From NCBI RefSeq assembly GCF_934746965.1, contig NZ_CAKVFS010000005.1:1-64000 (forward strand): 64,000 nt of DNA, read 5' to 3'. The stretch is from an uncultured Methanobrevibacter sp. Lineage in GTDB: Archaea; Methanobacteriota; Methanobacteria; Methanobacteriales; Methanobacteriaceae. Of the stretch, positions 55,655 to 64,000 are shown one piece after another. Positions within the stretch are counted from its first letter, which is position 1, and every line of letters begins with the position of its first letter. A program made the translations under genes and the position numbers. The notes under the pieces are model-generated. The model ran no database searches, was not told the origin of the DNA, and was given only the letters and a program-made list of their open reading frames with translations.

Positions 55655-55933
55655 ATGGCAAATGAATTTAAAAATTTTATGGGATTATTAATTTTTGGTA
55701 ATATTGAAAATTTAATATTATCTGCACAAGGTGCAACTGCACATGTGAATCCATTTATATTAGGTGGATTAAGTTTAATTTGTGTAATAATATGGCTTTT
55801 AATAGGTACTTTTGGAACTAAATATGCTATTAAATATGCTAGACATATTAACTTTATTGGTGGCCTTGCTATCTTTATTTTAGGTATTCAATCTATGCTT
55901 GGATCTATTCCGGGTATGTTAGAATTTTTCTAA
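55655..55933 (+). CDS. Three-helix membrane protein B of a tandem pair
   Basis: A 92-residue paralogue of the gene just upstream, sharing GLLIFGNIENL, ICVIIWL and FIGGLAIFILG. Here the positive residues lie at the N terminus (Lys6) and in loop 2 (TKYAIKYARH), the reverse of protein A, which predicts N-in topology. The pair would then assemble antiparallel into a six-helix unit. AAAGGAGAT precedes the ATG. A small ion or metabolite transporter is the best guess; substrate unknown. It is flanked on both sides by glycosyltransferase genes. Confidence 0.75.
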   Translation: MANEFKNFMGLLIFGNIENLILSAQGATAHVNPFILGGLSLICVIIWLLIGTFGTKYAIKYARHINFIGGLAIFILGIQSMLGSIPGMLEFF

Positions 55934-56078
55934 TTCTTTTTTTAATTTAGTTTAGAAAAGTTTTTAATCATTCGTGTCTTAAAAACTTTTTTAAGCTGAT
56001 ACTTTTTTTAGATATATTTAATTATTATTAAAATGAAAATTATTATCAGTTATTTTAATAAATTGTTTGCTGATTTTT

Positions 56079-57119
56079 ATGACTGAAAATAATGTTGACC
56101 CTTACGAAGTAGTTAAGCAAAGATTCGAATCAACAGTAGATTCATTTATTTTAAGTGATTTATTTCAACCTACTTTAGAATCTAATCAGGAATTGATTGA
56201 TGATGTTAAAGATAATAAATTAGTTATTTACACTGCATTTACTGGAAATTATGATGAACTAAAAGAACCTGAGTTTATTGATGAAAATTGTGATTATGTA
56301 TGTTTTACAGAAAATCCTGATTTGGAATCTGACACATGGGAAATAGTTCAAATGGAAAAATCAACATTAGATGATAATAGAAAAGCAAAACAATATAGGT
56401 TATTTACAGACAAATATTTTCCAGATTATAAATACAGTTTTTGGTTAGATGGAACTTTTAAAATTGTTGGAAGTATTCGAGAGTATATTTATAAATATGC
56501 AAAATCTAAAATGCTTGTTGTTGTTCACCCGGAAAGAGATTGTATTTATGATGAAGCTGTAATGTCCATGCCTTTTCCAAGATATTCAAATTATACAATG
56601 ACAAAACAAGTTGAAAAATATAGATCTGAAGGAATGCCTGAGCATTATGGTCTTCCAGTTACTGGAGCATTATTCAGGGCTCACAATGATCCTGAAGTAA
56701 TTTCTATAATGAGACAGTGGTGGAAAGAAGTTATAAATTACACTAATCAGGATCAATTAAGTTTGCCTTATGTTATGTGGAAAAATAATTTTCACCCATC
56801 TGTTTCTAATGTTTATTATTGGGTTAATGAATACTGGTCTAAAGAAGGAAGTTATCAACATAATTTTGAAATTGAAGATTATATAACTAGTAGAAATTTA
56901 ATTGAATATTTAGAGGGTAATATTAAAGATAAAAACACTTTAACTAAAGAAGAAATTAATTTATTATTCAATGATATTGATGCTTTAAGAGATGAGGCTA
57001 ATGCATTAAATATTGCTCGTGATCATTGGGATAGGCAGATTAATGGTATTAGGGATTCTACATCATGGAAATTAACTAAAAAATTACGTAATGTAAAAAA
57101 CAGGGGAAATAATGACTAA
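56079..57119 (+). CDS. DUF616-domain glycosyltransferase
   Basis: A 346-residue protein closely related to the N-terminal part of the 853-residue fusion: VIYTAFTGNYDELKEPEF, CDYVCFTENPDLES, YSFWLDGTF and TNQDQLSLPYVMW. It ends with a short coiled coil (about 290-346) and a SWKLTKKLR-type basic tail. No GT4 half is attached. ATG 56079 is preferred to an upstream TTG at 56067. Its last bases overlap the next GT by eight. Confidence 0.83.
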   Translation: MTENNVDPYEVVKQRFESTVDSFILSDLFQPTLESNQELIDDVKDNKLVIYTAFTGNYDELKEPEFIDENCDYVCFTENPDLESDTWEIVQMEKSTLDDNRKAKQYRLFTDKYFPDYKYSFWLDGTFKIVGSIREYIYKYAKSKMLVVVHPERDCIYDEAVMSMPFPRYSNYTMTKQVEKYRSEGMPEHYGLPVTGALFRAHNDPEVISIMRQWWKEVINYTNQDQLSLPYVMWKNNFHPSVSNVYYWVNEYWSKEGSYQHNFEIEDYITSRNLIEYLEGNIKDKNTLTKEEINLLFNDIDALRDEANALNIARDHWDRQINGIRDSTSWKLTKKLRNVKNRGNND

Positions 57120-58716
57120 AAGTTTGATTAATTTTTTATTTAAATCTAATTTTGATTTTAAAAAAGCCATGAAAAATTACAAATATTACAGTTCTATTAA
57201 AGAATCAGGGCTTTTTGATGATGTTTTTTATGCTGAAACATATGATGATGTTAAGGGAGATAGTTTAACTCATTACTTATTAAAAGGTCATAAGGAAGGA
57301 AAACTTCCAAGTCTGGATTTTGACCCTGATTTTTATAATAATAATTATCCTGATGTTCAAAGAGCTAATTTAAACCCATTGCTTCATTATATTGTTCATG
57401 GAAAAAATGAAGGTAAAATTTTCCAATATGCATATCCGATTAGACGTATGGAGGAAATTTGTGAGACTAATTTAGCTTTTTTAACTAACTATGAATTTGA
57501 AGAGGAACCATTAGTATCTATTATTATATTAACTAGAAATGGTTTAAATCACTTAAAAAGGTTATTTGCAGATTTTGATAAAAAAACTAATTATTCAAAT
57601 TATGAGATTATAGTTGTAGATAATGCATCTAGTGATGAATCTGTTGGCTATTTAAAAAGTTTAGATTTGCCAATTACTGTCATTGAAAATAAAGAAAATG
57701 TTAGTTTTTCAAAAGGAAATAATGATGCTGCTAAAATAGCTAATGGGGAGTATATTTTACTTTTAAATAATGATATTAATCCAACTTATGGTTGGCTTAA
57801 TGAGATGGTGGGAACAATTGTTAACAATGAAAATGTAGCTTCAGTAGGTGCTAAATTAGTATTTCCTTTTTATTATGATGTTGGTCGTGATAAATCATTT
57901 AAACTTCAACATACTGGAGATATGTTTGCAGAAAGGATGTATCCTTGTTGTTTATATGCAATTAATAAAGCTAATAATCATTTGGATATTTTTGACAGTT
58001 CTCTTACAGAAAATAACCAATGTATTGCAGTTACAGGCGCTGTTAATTTAATTAACAAAGAAATCTATGATGAATTAGGGGGGCTTGATGAAAATTATAT
58101 TTACGGTCTTGAAGATGTTGATTTTTCATTAAAATTACATAAAAAAGGTTATAAAACATTATTGGCTTCAAATGCTTTACTTTTCCATCATGAATCAAGT
58201 ACAAGGGTTAAAACTAAAAATTATGTAGACAATGATAAACATAATTATAGGATATTTTGGTCCAAATGGGGAAATTATCTTTCTAAAAATTTACTTCTGG
58301 ATAAATTACATGATAATGGATTTTTCACTCAAAAGAAACTTAAAATTACAATTATTGATGGAAATCATCCACAAAATAGCGAATTCTTATCTGCTATTTC
58401 TAAAGAATTCAATAATCTAGGTTTTAGTGTAGAATTGATTTCTGATTTAAAAAATATGTATATTGGTAATTCTTCGGACATTTTACTTTCTTTGTCTGCG
58501 GGTTATGATTTAAATAATATGATAGCTAGGAAAGATATTGTTAAAGTCTTTGTTGCAAATAATAATGAACATGATTCTGAAGGTTATGATATTGTAGTAT
58601 CTAAAAAAGAAGGGGAATATAATTCAAAATATAATTTTGTAATTACTGGTAACTTTGTTGAAGAGTTTTTAAATAAATTAGAGGATATTTTAATTAAAAG
58701 TGATGGATTTTTATGA
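57112..58716 (+). CDS. GT2 glycosyltransferase with N-terminal YP repeat module
   Basis: A 534-residue paralogue of the protein at 48061. Two N-terminal repeats (LFDDVFYAETYDDV, then FDPDFYNNNYPDVQRANLNP with HYIVHG) precede a GT-A domain (about 140-400): IIILTRNGLNHL, VVDNASSDESV, LLLNNDINP and GLEDVDFSLKLHKKGY. The stretch LDLPITVIENKENVSFSKGN is identical in the two paralogues. AGGGG precedes the ATG, inside the end of the DUF616 gene. It overlaps the next gene by four bases. Confidence 0.85.
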   Translation: MTKSLINFLFKSNFDFKKAMKNYKYYSSIKESGLFDDVFYAETYDDVKGDSLTHYLLKGHKEGKLPSLDFDPDFYNNNYPDVQRANLNPLLHYIVHGKNEGKIFQYAYPIRRMEEICETNLAFLTNYEFEEEPLVSIIILTRNGLNHLKRLFADFDKKTNYSNYEIIVVDNASSDESVGYLKSLDLPITVIENKENVSFSKGNNDAAKIANGEYILLLNNDINPTYGWLNEMVGTIVNNENVASVGAKLVFPFYYDVGRDKSFKLQHTGDMFAERMYPCCLYAINKANNHLDIFDSSLTENNQCIAVTGAVNLINKEIYDELGGLDENYIYGLEDVDFSLKLHKKGYKTLLASNALLFHHESSTRVKTKNYVDNDKHNYRIFWSKWGNYLSKNLLLDKLHDNGFFTQKKLKITIIDGNHPQNSEFLSAISKEFNNLGFSVELISDLKNMYIGNSSDILLSLSAGYDLNNMIARKDIVKVFVANNNEHDSEGYDIVVSKKEGEYNSKYNFVITGNFVEEFLNKLEDILIKSDGFL

Positions 58717-60221
58717 GCTTTAAAAATAAGTTGATGAGTAAAATCCCAACTACATATATTTTACACAAATCATCTAATAAAAAGGAAGCTAAGTTAATTA
58801 TTAAAGGATATAAGGCTATCCGTAAAAATAATTTATTTGATGATGATTTTTATTTAAATAAATATCCTAAAGTTAAAAATTCTGGAATGGATCCGTTATT
58901 ACATTATATTTTCTTTGGTTTTGATGAAGGTAAAAAACCGAATAGCTATTTTGATGGTCTTTTTTATAAATATCATTATGATGATGTTAATATTAATCCT
59001 CTAGTTCATTATGCATTGTATGGAATTAATGAAAATCGCCAGATTAGAGTAAATAATGATAATCTAACTCACTTTAATAATTCTAATAAGATTAATATTC
59101 TTTTTGTTTTACATGAAAAAATAGATACTATTGGTGGAACTGGTTTTACTAATTTAGATATTATAAATAGCTTAAATAATAAATTTCAGGCATTTATTTT
59201 AACTAGTGATGGGGAAGATGTTGAGTTGTGGAAGGTTGATTCTACTTTGGAAAAAATAGCTAATTTCAATTATCATCCTGAAAAATATGAATTTTCAAAT
59301 AGTAAGTTAGCTGATATTTATGAAGAAATCCTATCAAAATTAGATATTAAAATTGTACATATTAATCATTTAATTAATCATACTTTTGATTTAATTGAAA
59401 TAGCTAATAAAAAAGAAATTCCTTATATTTTATCTATACATGATTTTTATTATATTTGCCCATCAATTCATTTAATCGATGAAAACTTTAATTTTTGTGA
59501 ATTTAAATGTGAAAATTGTAAATTTGGAAATTCTTTAAAAAATTGGCAGAAACATGGTTTTAAATTACTTAAAAATGCATATCTGAATGTAGTTCCATCT
59601 TTGTCAGTTATGGAGACATATACTTCAATTTATCCAGATTTAAATAATTTTAAATTAATTGAACATGGTAGAAATATTAAAAAATCAAATATTGAGCCAA
59701 AATTAACTAAAAATCCAATTAAAATAGTGATTCCAGGTCATATTTCACAGCATAAAGGATCTTTATTAATTAAAAAAATAAAAGATTTGGATAAAACTAA
59801 TTCATTGGAATTGCATTTTATGGGAACATCTATTCCAAATCTAAATAAATATGGAATAAATCATGGAAGATATGAACGAGGAGATTTTAATAATATAATT
59901 TCCAAAATAAACCCTTCTTTTGTTGCTATTTTATCAACATGCCCTGAAACATTTTCTCATACTTTAACAGAAAGTTGGATTGCAGGAATTCCAGTAATAG
60001 CTACAAATCTTGGTGCACTTAAAGAAAGAATTAATAAAACTGGTGGGGGATGGTTGGTAGATTATAAAAATCCTCAAAAAATATATGATACAATATTAGG
60101 CATTGATGATGAAGATTATTTAAAAAAAATAGAAAACATATCTAAAATTAAATTTAGAAGTATTGAAGACATGACTGATGAATATAATAAAATATATGGG
60201 GAAATAACTGATGAATTATAA
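58713..60221 (+). CDS. GT4 glycosyltransferase with N-terminal YP repeat module
   Basis: A 502-residue GT-B enzyme. The N terminus (about 38-110) carries the repeat (LFDDDFYLNKYPKVKNSGMD, PLLHYIFFG). The GT4 body starts near 124 with ILFVLHEKIDTIGGTGF; SIHDFYYICPSIHLID is followed by a C-x(n)-CENC cluster that may bind zinc; ILSTCPETFSHTLTESWIAG and PVIATNLGALKERI form the donor site with its Glu pair. ATGA overlap with the upstream GT. Confidence 0.85.
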   Translation: MSFKNKLMSKIPTTYILHKSSNKKEAKLIIKGYKAIRKNNLFDDDFYLNKYPKVKNSGMDPLLHYIFFGFDEGKKPNSYFDGLFYKYHYDDVNINPLVHYALYGINENRQIRVNNDNLTHFNNSNKINILFVLHEKIDTIGGTGFTNLDIINSLNNKFQAFILTSDGEDVELWKVDSTLEKIANFNYHPEKYEFSNSKLADIYEEILSKLDIKIVHINHLINHTFDLIEIANKKEIPYILSIHDFYYICPSIHLIDENFNFCEFKCENCKFGNSLKNWQKHGFKLLKNAYLNVVPSLSVMETYTSIYPDLNNFKLIEHGRNIKKSNIEPKLTKNPIKIVIPGHISQHKGSLLIKKIKDLDKTNSLELHFMGTSIPNLNKYGINHGRYERGDFNNIISKINPSFVAILSTCPETFSHTLTESWIAGIPVIATNLGALKERINKTGGGWLVDYKNPQKIYDTILGIDDEDYLKKIENISKIKFRSIEDMTDEYNKIYGEITDEL

Positions 60222-61257
60222 AATATCTGTAATAGTAGCTACATATAATTCTGGAGACTTTTTAAATGAGTTTTTAGATTCTATTAAATCTCAGACTTTA
60301 GGTTTTGAGAATATTGAGGTTATTTTTGTTGATGATGCTTCAACTGATAATTATACTTTAGATTTGTTAAATAAGTTCAATGAAAAATATTCAAATGTTT
60401 CAGTTGTATTTTTGGAGGATAATTCTGGTTTTCCTGGGACTGGTCGTAATAAAGGTTTGGATTTGGCTGGTGGGGAGTATGTTATTTTTGGAGATCATGA
60501 TGATTCATATGTGGATAATGCATTTGAAGTCATGTATGATAAAATAAATGGATATGACATGTTAATATCTAACTTTAATCAGGTATTTGATGATAAAGTA
60601 GTTAAATTTAAATCATTATATAAAAATGCTTCAGAAATTAGTGTTAAAAGTATTGATGAAGATAGAAATCTTTTAAGGATTCCTGCAGCTATTTGGACAA
60701 GATTATTTAGAAAAGAATTTTTAATTGAGAATAATATCAGATTTTTGGAAGGTATGCTTTGTGAAGATGTGTATGTAGCTACTTTAGGCTGTTTAAAAGC
60801 AGATGGGATAATTTATCTTAATGATTTTTATAGTTATAATTACAAAATTCGTGATGTTGAGGGAAATAAATCAACAATCCATATTAGGAACAGGAAATAC
60901 ATTGAAGCAATGTTAGATGGTTATTATGAAATAGCAAAAATGCTGGAAATTCAAAATAAAACTAGTTATGGGGAAGAAATATTTAGACAACATTTGACAT
61001 CATGGTTATATACAATTGTGTTAAGTAAATTAGGTTCTGAAGATAAAAAAGAATTATTCTCCAAATCTTATGATATTTTTAAAATGTATTATACTCCAGA
61101 CCCATATTTTAAAAAAATATATAATAACCTTGTTAGTTATATTTTAAATAAGAACTTTAATTTGGCAGTTGTTGAAGTTGATAAATTAGAAAAAATTCAA
61201 GAAAACATGAATAATAGAAGTTTTCTTTCAAGATTAAAAAACAAATTGAGAAGGTAA
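60211..61257 (+). CDS. GT2 glycosyltransferase, tandem copy 1
   Basis: A 348-residue GT-A enzyme: VIVATYNSGDFLNEFLDSI, VDDASTDNYTLDLLN, SGFPGTGRNKGLDLA and the FGDHDDSYVD metal site (about 91-100). The C-terminal third is helical with a basic end. It overlaps the GT4 gene by 11 bases with GGGGA upstream. It is a recent duplicate of the next gene, with near-identical DNA over much of the first 110 codons. Confidence 0.87.
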   Translation: MNYKISVIVATYNSGDFLNEFLDSIKSQTLGFENIEVIFVDDASTDNYTLDLLNKFNEKYSNVSVVFLEDNSGFPGTGRNKGLDLAGGEYVIFGDHDDSYVDNAFEVMYDKINGYDMLISNFNQVFDDKVVKFKSLYKNASEISVKSIDEDRNLLRIPAAIWTRLFRKEFLIENNIRFLEGMLCEDVYVATLGCLKADGIIYLNDFYSYNYKIRDVEGNKSTIHIRNRKYIEAMLDGYYEIAKMLEIQNKTSYGEEIFRQHLTSWLYTIVLSKLGSEDKKELFSKSYDIFKMYYTPDPYFKKIYNNLVSYILNKNFNLAVVEVDKLEKIQENMNNRSFLSRLKNKLRR

Positions 61258-61258
61258 T

Positions 61259-62305
61259 ATGTATAAAATTTCAGTTGTAGTTCCAACATATAATTCTGGA
61301 AACTTTTTAATAACCTTTTTAGATTCTATTAAGGCTCAGACTTTGGGTTTTGAGAATATTGAGGTTATTTTTGTTGATGATGCTTCAACTGATAATTATA
61401 CTTTAGATTTGTTAAATAATTTTAATGAAGAATATTCGAATGTTTCAGTTGTATTTTTGGAGGATAATTCTGGTTTTCCTGGGACTGGTCGTAATAAAGG
61501 TTTGGATTTGGCTAATGGTGAGTATGTTATTTTTGGAGATCATGATGATTCATATGTGGATAATGCATTTGAAGTCATGTATGATAAAATAACTAAGTAT
61601 AATGCGGATTTTTTAAGTACTAATTATTATAAAATTTATGAAGATAAAGTAATTGTGGAAGATACAGTTTTTGATGGTGAGAACATTGTTATAAATAATT
61701 TTAAAGATGATTTAAGATTATTTGATATTGGACCAAGTATCTGGACAAAATTATTTAGAAAAGAATTTTTAATTGAGAATAATATCAGATTTTTGGAAGG
61801 TATGCTTGCTGAAGATATGTATGTTTATATTTATTCTCTTTTTAAATCTAAAAAAACAGTTTATCTCGATGATTTTTGTAGTTATAATTACAGTATAAGG
61901 GATGTTGAAGGAAATAAATCAACAATTCATATTAGAAATAAAAAATATTTAGCTAGTATGGTTGATGGTTATTGTGAGATAGATAAATTAGTAACTAAAT
62001 TAAATAAAGAAGATTATTTCTCAAAAATTTTTAAAAAACATTTTGTTTACTGGTTGGCAAGTTTGATAGCTAGTGATATTTCTGATGATGAAAAAAGAGA
62101 ACTGGTAGTAGCTATTAATCCATTACTTAAAAAACAAGTAGTTATAACTCCTGATTTTGGTGAGAAAATTTATTCACCATTAACTAAACCTATTTTAGAT
62201 AATGATTATAGCAGAATACTTAAGAATATATCTAGAATTAAAAGATCCAGGGAAAGAAAAGCTAAAATTAAGACATTTATCAATTGGCTGAGATTTAAGT
62301 CATGA
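61259..62305 (+). CDS. GT2 glycosyltransferase, tandem copy 2
   Basis: A 348-residue twin of the previous gene with the same length. Residues about 20-110 (DSIKAQTLGFENIEV, DNSGFPGTGRNKGLDLANG) are almost identical, as are FRKEFLIENNIRFLEGML and YSIRDVEGNKSTIHIRN, while the segment around 110-160 and the C terminus differ. That pattern suggests changed acceptor specificity with conversion of the donor-binding part. GAGAAGG precedes the ATG. Last GT of the run. Confidence 0.87.
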   Translation: MYKISVVVPTYNSGNFLITFLDSIKAQTLGFENIEVIFVDDASTDNYTLDLLNNFNEEYSNVSVVFLEDNSGFPGTGRNKGLDLANGEYVIFGDHDDSYVDNAFEVMYDKITKYNADFLSTNYYKIYEDKVIVEDTVFDGENIVINNFKDDLRLFDIGPSIWTKLFRKEFLIENNIRFLEGMLAEDMYVYIYSLFKSKKTVYLDDFCSYNYSIRDVEGNKSTIHIRNKKYLASMVDGYCEIDKLVTKLNKEDYFSKIFKKHFVYWLASLIASDISDDEKRELVVAINPLLKKQVVITPDFGEKIYSPLTKPILDNDYSRILKNISRIKRSRERKAKIKTFINWLRFKS

Positions 62306-62457
62306 TTTTTTAGTTTGTGAGGTTATGATGTAATTTACACGATTTTTAGTGTTTAAAGTGATACAATATAATTTTTTTTGATAAGCAATCTTTTTATAAT
62401 TCTTTTATTAAAAATAACAAATAGTTTATAAAAATTTATCTTAGAGAGTTATTGTTC

Positions 62458-63243
62458 ATGTTTGAAAACAATGAGTATGTACAAAATTTTAGTAAGTATA
62501 CTTTTTTACTTACTGAATTAATTAAAAGAGATATAAGTGGAAAATATAAAGATTCTACTTTAGGTTTATTCTGGAGTTTTTTAAATCCATTATTGTCTAT
62601 GATTGTTTTAACCATGGTTTTCTCTTTAATATTTGCAAATACTATTGAGAATTTCCCAGTTTATTTGTTAAGTGGTAAATTAGTGTTTGATTTATTTGCT
62701 AATGCTACTACTGGTGCTATGGATTCAATTAAATCTAATTCGGAGATTATTAAAAAGATTTATGTTCCAAAATATATGTTTGCTGTGGGAATTGTCTGTT
62801 CTGAATTTATTAACTTTTTAATATCTTTAGTAGTGTTGGTTGCTGTAATGATAGTTACTGGAGCTCCTTTCCATTTTGCATTAATTTATTCACCAATTCC
62901 ATTGTTCTTTTTATTAGTTTTAACAATGGGTGTTGGTTTGATACTTGCAACAGCTACAACATTCTTTACAGATATTAAATATTTGTATGGAGTTCTTGTA
63001 ATGCTTTTATCATTTATGACTCCATTGTTCTATCCGATTGATATTATTCCTCAACAGTTTTTATTTGCATATAAATTAAACCCGTTATATTCTGCTGTTG
63101 AGTGTTTTAGAAATATTATTCTTGGTGGAACTTTCCCAGATGCATGGCCGTTTATGTTTTTAGTTGTAACTTCAATAGTTTCACTTATAATTGGAGTTTA
63201 TGTATTTTTCAAATATCAAGATAAATTTGTACTAAATATTTAA
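62458..63243 (+). CDS. ABC-2 type polysaccharide/teichoic acid export permease
   Basis: A 261-residue Wzm/TagG-like permease with six predicted helices. The amphipathic N terminus LIKRDISGKYKDSTLGLFWS (about 21-40) is the family signature, and MTPLFYPIDIIP (about 184-195) is the conserved outer re-entrant part. It would export a lipid-linked glycan made by the upstream GTs. A TTTATAAAA TATA-like stretch at about 62425-62433 gives it its own promoter. Its ATPase partner (Wzt/TagH) is not the next gene. Confidence 0.88.
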   Translation: MFENNEYVQNFSKYTFLLTELIKRDISGKYKDSTLGLFWSFLNPLLSMIVLTMVFSLIFANTIENFPVYLLSGKLVFDLFANATTGAMDSIKSNSEIIKKIYVPKYMFAVGIVCSEFINFLISLVVLVAVMIVTGAPFHFALIYSPIPLFFLLVLTMGVGLILATATTFFTDIKYLYGVLVMLLSFMTPLFYPIDIIPQQFLFAYKLNPLYSAVECFRNIILGGTFPDAWPFMFLVVTSIVSLIIGVYVFFKYQDKFVLNI

Positions 63244-63255
63244 GGAGGTTTTGAT

Positions 63256-64000
63256 TTGACTAACCAAATAAGATGTCCAAAAAGGATTACTCAAAAAGAT
63301 GAAAAAAATCATTCTGTTTGGGCTGATTTAGATAATATTATGTCTGATGATTTAGAAAATGTAGCTTCAACTACGATTCAATCAAAATCTGCTCCTCAAA
63401 TTATTTGTGCAACTGATTTTGATTTTAATATTCCTGAAGATGCCAGAATTATTTCAGTTATTGTAGAACATGATTTCCATAAGGAATCTTCTGAAAACCC
63501 AATTAAAATGGATCCACCTATAATTAGGGTTTTAACATCTGATAATGAGTTTGAAAGGTTATCATTTATTCATGCTGATGTTTTTCCAGCTGATCGTTCT
63601 GTAACAATTCCTATTGAAGATGTTACTGGAAAAGAATTTAATGAAGATTTTACAGTTGAAATAGAGTTCCCAGAAAATGCTAATGATAATGAAGGTTTAC
63701 TTTACTTTGATTATATTAGGGTTAGGGTTAATTTTGAAGTTAAAAGGTATTTATTGACTTGTGGTGAGACTAATACATATTATCCTACTAAATCCAATCC
63801 TATTAAATTAGCTGTTGGTGAAGAATTTAGATATTCTCTTTATTTTAGAAATGTGAATGGTGTTTCTAATGAAAAACAAAAAATTAAAATTAATCTTCCA
63901 GATGGATTTGAAATAGTTAGACACTATTTTAAAGCTAGAAAAATTAATAAATTATCTGAAAAAGATGAAGAAGTAGCTGAAGATGAATTTGATGAAGAAA
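63256..64000 (+). CDS. Large acidic protein, 3' end outside window
   Basis: An open frame of 248 codons with no stop before the edge. TTG 63256 lies after a near-perfect AAGGAGGT site at 63242-63249, 12 bases behind the permease stop. The protein starts MTNQIRCPKRITQKDEKNHS, has no signal peptide, and is predicted beta-rich and acidic. A segment near residues 175-220 (EFRYSLYFRNVNGVSNEKQK) resembles beta-sandwich repeats of the DUF11/CARDB kind. I recognise no family. Operon position suggests a role in export or attachment of the glycan. Confidence 0.75.
   Translation, partial: MTNQIRCPKRITQKDEKNHSVWADLDNIMSDDLENVASTTIQSKSAPQIICATDFDFNIPEDARIISVIVEHDFHKESSENPIKMDPPIIRVLTSDNEFERLSFIHADVFPADRSVTIPIEDVTGKEFNEDFTVEIEFPENANDNEGLLYFDYIRVRVNFEVKRYLLTCGETNTYYPTKSNPIKLAVGEEFRYSLYFRNVNGVSNEKQKIKINLPDGFEIVRHYFKARKINKLSEKDEEVAEDEFDEE

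Overview
The window is AT-rich, gene-dense archaeal DNA and almost certainly comes from a Methanobacteriales methanogen close to Methanobrevibacter. The evidence is a methanogenesis marker protein 11 gene, CbiX/CfbA-type chelatases, lumazine synthase and fused PurE of methanogen type, a UbiD-type decarboxylase fitting the archaeal mevalonate route, secreted adhesin-like proteins built of repeated Ig-like units, a transglutaminase-like surface protein, tandem DUF2264 proteins and GGTGAT/GGAGG ribosome binding sites. Genus-level assignment is inference; no rRNA gene is present.

Layout. 1-86: edge of a broken type I restriction specificity gene. 194-2040: DUF35 zinc-ribbon protein and two His-rich chelatases. 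2119-5674: two secreted surface proteins. 5764-9981: thiL, an AmmeMemoRadiSam-type radical SAM enzyme, a UbiD-family decarboxylase and a double-domain purE. 10042-17385: membrane glycosyltransferase island (GT39-like, GtrA, a broken DUF2142 gene, a transposase remnant, a membrane gene split by a frameshift at a run of nine A, and a polyprenyl-phosphate-type GT2). 17847-21845: restriction-modification system with a winged-helix protein, two D12-class adenine methylases and a convergent PD-(D/E)xK endonuclease. 22109-23289: decayed genes. 23290-28837: intact DUF2142 protein, Tex, an AAA/DUF4143 ATPase and a nitroreductase. 28898-37196: a GT2 with a large outer domain, marker protein 11, ribH with a 30-residue membrane peptide gene in front, a large GT and leuCDB. 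37534-40566: XRE regulator and tandem DUF2264 proteins. 40556-64000: a large surface-polysaccharide locus containing a UDP-sugar dehydrogenase, the four dTDP-rhamnose genes (rfbD, A, C, B), eleven glycosyltransferases, a pair of tiny three-helix membrane proteins, an ABC-2 export permease, and a long acidic gene running off the right edge.

How it fits together. From 40.5 kb onward the genes can make dTDP-L-rhamnose and an oxidised amino-sugar nucleotide, assemble them on a carrier with many GT2/GT4/DUF616 enzymes, and export the product through a Wzm/TagG-like permease. The 10-17 kb island looks like a second, partly decayed envelope-glycosylation cluster. Broken genes are concentrated next to restriction genes, IS remnants and surface genes, as expected for regions that turn over quickly.

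The least explained signals are: the paired three-helix membrane proteins with opposite charge bias (55.4-55.9 kb); the restriction-modification system with two D12 methylases; the homopolymer-split membrane gene; the near-identical 99 bp tract shared by a live and a dead DUF2142 gene; and the outer AbrB-like repeats on a glycosyltransferase. I found no CRISPR array, tRNA or rRNA.
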